DNA of 7,675 bases, taken from NCBI GenBank assembly GCA_964483325.1, contig CAZAAW010000052.1, positions 1 through 7,675 of the forward strand, in the 5' to 3' direction. Positions within the stretch are counted from its first letter, which is position 1, and the number at the start of each line of letters is the position of its first letter. The stretch is from CAZAAW01 sp964483325. GTDB taxonomy: Bacteria > Pseudomonadota > Alphaproteobacteria > Rhizobiales > Kaistiaceae. The notes under the pieces are model-generated. The model was not told the DNA's origin and did no database searches. It worked only from the letters and a program-made list of their open reading frames with translations. The position numbers and the translations under genes are program-made. Shown piece by piece: positions 5,457 to 7,675 of this stretch.

Positions 5457-5869
5457 TGGCCGACGCCCACGCCATTCCCGAACCCGACCGCAAGGGCCTC
5501 AGGGATTTCGGCCTCGTCACCGGCGCCATCTTCGCCGGCCTGTTCGGGGTGCTCTTCCCGTGGCTGCGCGGCCATGCGACGCCGTGGTGGCCCTGGGTCA
5601 TCGCCGCCGTGCTGATCGGCATGGCGCTGGTGGTGCCGGACTGGCTGCGCCTCGTCTACCGCTGGTGGATGAAGCTCGGCCTGCTGCTCGGCAAGATCAC
5701 CACGCCGATCATCCTCGGCATCGTCTTCGTCGTCGCCATCCTGCCGACGGCGCTGATCCTCAAGCTGCGCGGCCGCGATCCGATGGCGCGGCGCTTCGAT
5801 GCGGCCGCCTCCACCTACCGGGTGGAAAGCCGTCAACCGGACAAACAGGGAATGGAAAGGCCGTTCTGA
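5456..5869 (+). CDS. SxtJ family membrane protein, 137 aa
   Basis: This small integral membrane protein belongs to the family named after SxtJ, encoded next to the carbamoyltransferase of saxitoxin clusters; its function is unknown. It has three predicted membrane segments, about residues 18-36 (FGLVTGAIFAGLFGVLFPW), 46-63 (tryptophan-rich entry WWPW, then VIAAVLIGMALVV) and 82-103 (TTPIILGIVFVVAILPTALI). Family landmarks are LRDFGLVTGAIF at the N-terminus, VYRWWMKLGLLLGKITTPI in the middle (67-85) and the cytoplasmic tail GRDPMARRFDAAASTYRVE (106-124). The ATG shares its first base with the last base of the carbamoyltransferase stop (TGATG), a classic coupling, and the stop is followed after one base by the DUF5989 ATG. 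I infer that it anchors or couples the carbamoyltransferase to the membrane, or helps bring in a membrane-bound acceptor; there is no direct proof in the sequence. Confidence 0.93.
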   Translation: MADAHAIPEPDRKGLRDFGLVTGAIFAGLFGVLFPWLRGHATPWWPWVIAAVLIGMALVVPDWLRLVYRWWMKLGLLLGKITTPIILGIVFVVAILPTALILKLRGRDPMARRFDAAASTYRVESRQPDKQGMERPF

Positions 5870-5870
5870 C

Positions 5871-6020
5871 ATGGAGTTCCTGTCCGACCTCTGGGCATTC
5901 ATGCGCGTGCGCAAGAAGTTCTGGCTGGCGCCGATCCTGGCCATCATGGTGCTGCTCGGCGCGCTGCTGTTCTTCGCGCAGGGTTCCGCCGTCGCGCCGT
6001 TCATCTACACGCTGTTCTAG
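5871..6020 (+). CDS. DUF5989 (SxtK-like) small membrane protein, 49 aa
   Basis: This complete 49-residue protein starts MEFLSDLWAFMRVRKKFWLA and consists of a short amphipathic N-terminal helix, a basic turn (RVRKK, residues 12-16) and one membrane helix (about 18-36, LAPILAIMVLLGALLFFAQ), ending with VAPFIYTLF. The MRVRKKFWLAPI block and the VAPFIYTLF end are typical of DUF5989. The basic turn before the helix predicts the N-terminus in the cytoplasm. A purine-rich GGAAAGG about 12 bases upstream can serve as ribosome binding site, and only one base separates it from the preceding stop. The frame remains open upstream to 5799 but overlaps the SxtJ gene, and family similarity begins at 5871. 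In related clusters this small protein always travels with the SxtJ-like protein and the carbamoyltransferase, as far as I recall, so it is likely a small subunit of that membrane complex (inference). Confidence 0.93.
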   Translation: MEFLSDLWAFMRVRKKFWLAPILAIMVLLGALLFFAQGSAVAPFIYTLF

Positions 6021-6109
6021 CCGCCGGCCGGCACCGGGGCGGGATGGGCCGCAGGCCGGCGCGGGGGCGCCCGGCGGCGGCCCTCATCCGCACCGCCGGC
6101 CGCGGCCCT

Positions 6110-6127
6110 GTCCGGGCCTGCCCGGAC
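6110..6127 (+). promoter_or_regulatory. Small hairpin in the gap before the SGNH hydrolase gene
   Basis: Arms GTCCGGG (6110-6116) and CCCGGAC (6121-6127) are perfect with a four-base loop CCTG. The hairpin sits two bases before the purine-rich ribosome binding site (GGGGGGAAG, 6131-6139) of the hydrolase gene. There is no U-tract, so the operon may read through; the hairpin could lower translation of the last gene or mark a processing site. The rest of the 123-bp gap is very GC-rich with no clear promoter. Confidence 0.55.
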
Positions 6128-6143
6128 GATGGGGGGAAGCACA

Positions 6144-7675
6144 ATGACCGAGACACCCAGGGATTCGGAGCCGGACCCGAAACCGGAAGCCGCCGCGCCG
6201 GAAACGGCCGGGCCCGAGGCCGCCGACGCCGGCAGGCCGGACGAGACTGCGTCCGCCGCTGCCGGCACGGGCCGCAAGCCTTCGCGCCGCCGCGCCGCCA
6301 AGCCGGCGTCTGCCGAGGCGGCCCCGGCTGCAAAGGGCCGCGCCCTCACGACCTCCGCCGCCAAGACCGCGGCGGTTGCGGCCGAAGCCGCGCCGGCCGA
6401 TGCCGCTGCGCCGCGTCAGCGCGACATCGCCGCCAGCGTGACGCAGGGCATCGCCATCATCGCCGTGGTGTTCGCGGCGCTGCTGGCGCCGCCGATCTTC
6501 ACCCGCGTCTTCGCGCTGCGGCCGATGACCGAGGAGGCGGCCTTCCCGCTGTGGTTCGCGACGCTGGCGCTGCTGGTGCTCGCCTGGTTCGTCCGCCAGC
6601 GCCGCATGGAGCGCACGGCGCTGGTGCTGCTGACGGTGCTGTTCCTTGTCGGCCTGGAGCTGTGCACCCGCTTCTACGTGGCGCATCTGGCGCCGCAGGC
6701 GACGCATGACAGCGTCGTGCGCGCCGGGCTGATCGCCGAGCCGAAGGAATGGAAGTTCCGGCCGCACCCGTTCCTGCAATATGTCGGCAATTCGACCTAC
6801 CAGACGCAGTATCTGAGCTTCAACGCCGTCGGCTTCCCCGGCCCGGAGCTGCCGCGCACCAAGGCGCCGGGCACCATCCGCGTCCTGTGCATCGGCGGCT
6901 CGACCACCGAGGACGGCTATCCGGAGAAGATGCAGGCCTGGCTCAACAGCCAGCACGGCGGCGACGGCGTGCGCTTCGAGGTGATGAATTACGGCCTGCA
7001 GGGCTACACCTCGGCCCATTCGGTGATCAGCTTCATCCTCGACGGCATCGACTATGCGCCGGACTATGTCGTCTTCGACCATGGCTGGAACGACAAGGTC
7101 ACCAACGACAGCACCAACTTCACCGACGACAATTTCCGTTCCGACTATTCGCACAGCCACAAGGAATTCGCGCTGCCCTACAGCTGGGACGCGCCGCTGA
7201 TCCGCGCCAGCGTCATCTATCGCGAGCTGAAGAACGCCGTGCATCCCTATGACGGCTGGACCGCCTTCGCCGACGCCATCCACCGCCTGCGGCCGGAGGA
7301 CAGCCTGCCGCAGACCGCCTATCACGGCGTCGGCAACGGCCCCAACAACCTGCAGACGCTGTGGCGCAATGCCGAGACGGTGATCGACGTCGCCGAGGCG
7401 CGCGGCATCCGCCCGGTGATCGTCACCCAGGCGCATTCCACCGACCCGAACATCCCGCGCGCCGAGGAAGCCTGGTTCATGGACGCCGCCAACAAGGTGG
7501 TGCGCGACGCCTCCGCCGGCCGCAGCGACATCCTCTTCGTCGACGTCGACGCGCGCATGACCGGTAATCGGCCGATCTATTTCGACCTCGGCCACATGAC
7601 CGAGGACGGCAAGGAGGAAAAGGCCGAGATCATCGGCAGCGCCATCTACGCCGACTTCGCCGCCCGCCGCCCGGC
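6144..7675 (+). CDS. Membrane-anchored SGNH/GDSL hydrolase family protein (partial, 510 residues seen)
   Basis: The gene starts with ATG at 6144 behind a strong GGGGGGAAG ribosome binding site and is open at the window end. Residues 1-93 are a low-complexity Ala/Pro/Glu/Lys-rich region with basic patches (GRKPSRRRAAKP, 43-54). Three membrane segments follow, about 102-119, 134-150 and 159-174. The rest is an SGNH domain: block I RVLCIGGSTTEDG with the nucleophile S253 in GGST, block II NYGLQGYTS (G284), block III FDHGWND with N316, and block V YFDLGHMTEDG with the D481-H484 pair. All four catalytic positions are kept. With three segments and a cytoplasmic, positively patched N-terminus, the catalytic domain should face the periplasm. 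Likely activity is hydrolysis or transfer of an ester (acyl or carbamoyl) on a surface molecule; the specific substrate is unknown. Position after the carbamoyltransferase, SxtJ and DUF5989 genes mirrors SxtL. Less than about 30 residues probably remain beyond the edge. Confidence 0.9.
   Translation, partial: MTETPRDSEPDPKPEAAAPETAGPEAADAGRPDETASAAAGTGRKPSRRRAAKPASAEAAPAAKGRALTTSAAKTAAVAAEAAPADAAAPRQRDIAASVTQGIAIIAVVFAALLAPPIFTRVFALRPMTEEAAFPLWFATLALLVLAWFVRQRRMERTALVLLTVLFLVGLELCTRFYVAHLAPQATHDSVVRAGLIAEPKEWKFRPHPFLQYVGNSTYQTQYLSFNAVGFPGPELPRTKAPGTIRVLCIGGSTTEDGYPEKMQAWLNSQHGGDGVRFEVMNYGLQGYTSAHSVISFILDGIDYAPDYVVFDHGWNDKVTNDSTNFTDDNFRSDYSHSHKEFALPYSWDAPLIRASVIYRELKNAVHPYDGWTAFADAIHRLRPEDSLPQTAYHGVGNGPNNLQTLWRNAETVIDVAEARGIRPVIVTQAHSTDPNIPRAEEAWFMDAANKVVRDASAGRSDILFVDVDARMTGNRPIYFDLGHMTEDGKEEKAEIIGSAIYADFAARRP

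Noticed and set aside
6084..7595. Minus-strand open frame of 503 codons opposite the SGNH hydrolase
   Set aside because: The plus-strand frame holds all SGNH catalytic blocks; the antisense frame is open only because the GC-rich third positions avoid stops. An overlapping gene would be remarkable, but nothing supports it.
3615..7675. Saxitoxin biosynthesis cluster
   Set aside because: Only the I-J-K-L type genes are present; no SxtA polyketide synthase, amidinotransferase or tailoring oxygenase is seen, so toxin production is not supported.

Overview
The window is GC-rich DNA from an alphaproteobacterium, most likely of the Hyphomicrobiales (Rhizobiales) type. This rests on four things: a ligase-associated MBL-fold exonuclease, a DUF6429 protein, the hpf-ptsN pair, and a dispersed palindromic repeat whose chance translations (such as MAGLDPAIHANT) recur as false proteins in rhizobial genomes. 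The organism assignment is inference from gene content and style; no rRNA or marker gene is present.

Layout. Bases 1-384 (minus) hold the N-terminal part of a ligase-associated DNA exonuclease, divergent from a small DUF6429 gene (449-676, plus). Bases 677-1338 are non-coding and filled by three tandem copies of a ~217-bp unit, each carrying one ~129-bp REPIN-like composite palindrome; the array runs 15 bp into the 3' end of ptsN. On the minus strand follow ptsN (1339-1803), hpf (1875-2468) with a candidate promoter embedded in an inverted repeat (2596-2636), and a small two-helix membrane protein of unknown function (2673-2966). Bases 2967-3614 are a second non-coding, palindrome-rich stretch with a 44-bp perfect palindrome, a fourth, inverted copy of the composite element, another strong hairpin and an AT-rich promoter-like island.

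From 3615 to the window end runs a plus-strand gene set: a NodU/TobZ-type carbamoyltransferase, an SxtJ family membrane protein (stop and start overlap by one base), a 49-residue DUF5989 protein (one base after the SxtJ stop), and, after a 123-bp gap with a small hairpin, a membrane-anchored SGNH/GDSL hydrolase that runs off the window. This order matches sxtI-sxtJ-sxtK-sxtL of cyanobacterial saxitoxin clusters (carbamoyltransferase, two small unknown proteins, GDSL lipase), here with no sign of toxin genes. My reading is a stand-alone membrane-linked module that adds, and perhaps removes or processes, carbamoyl or acyl groups on an unknown acceptor such as a surface glycan or lipid. This is the most interesting system in the window; its substrate is unknown.
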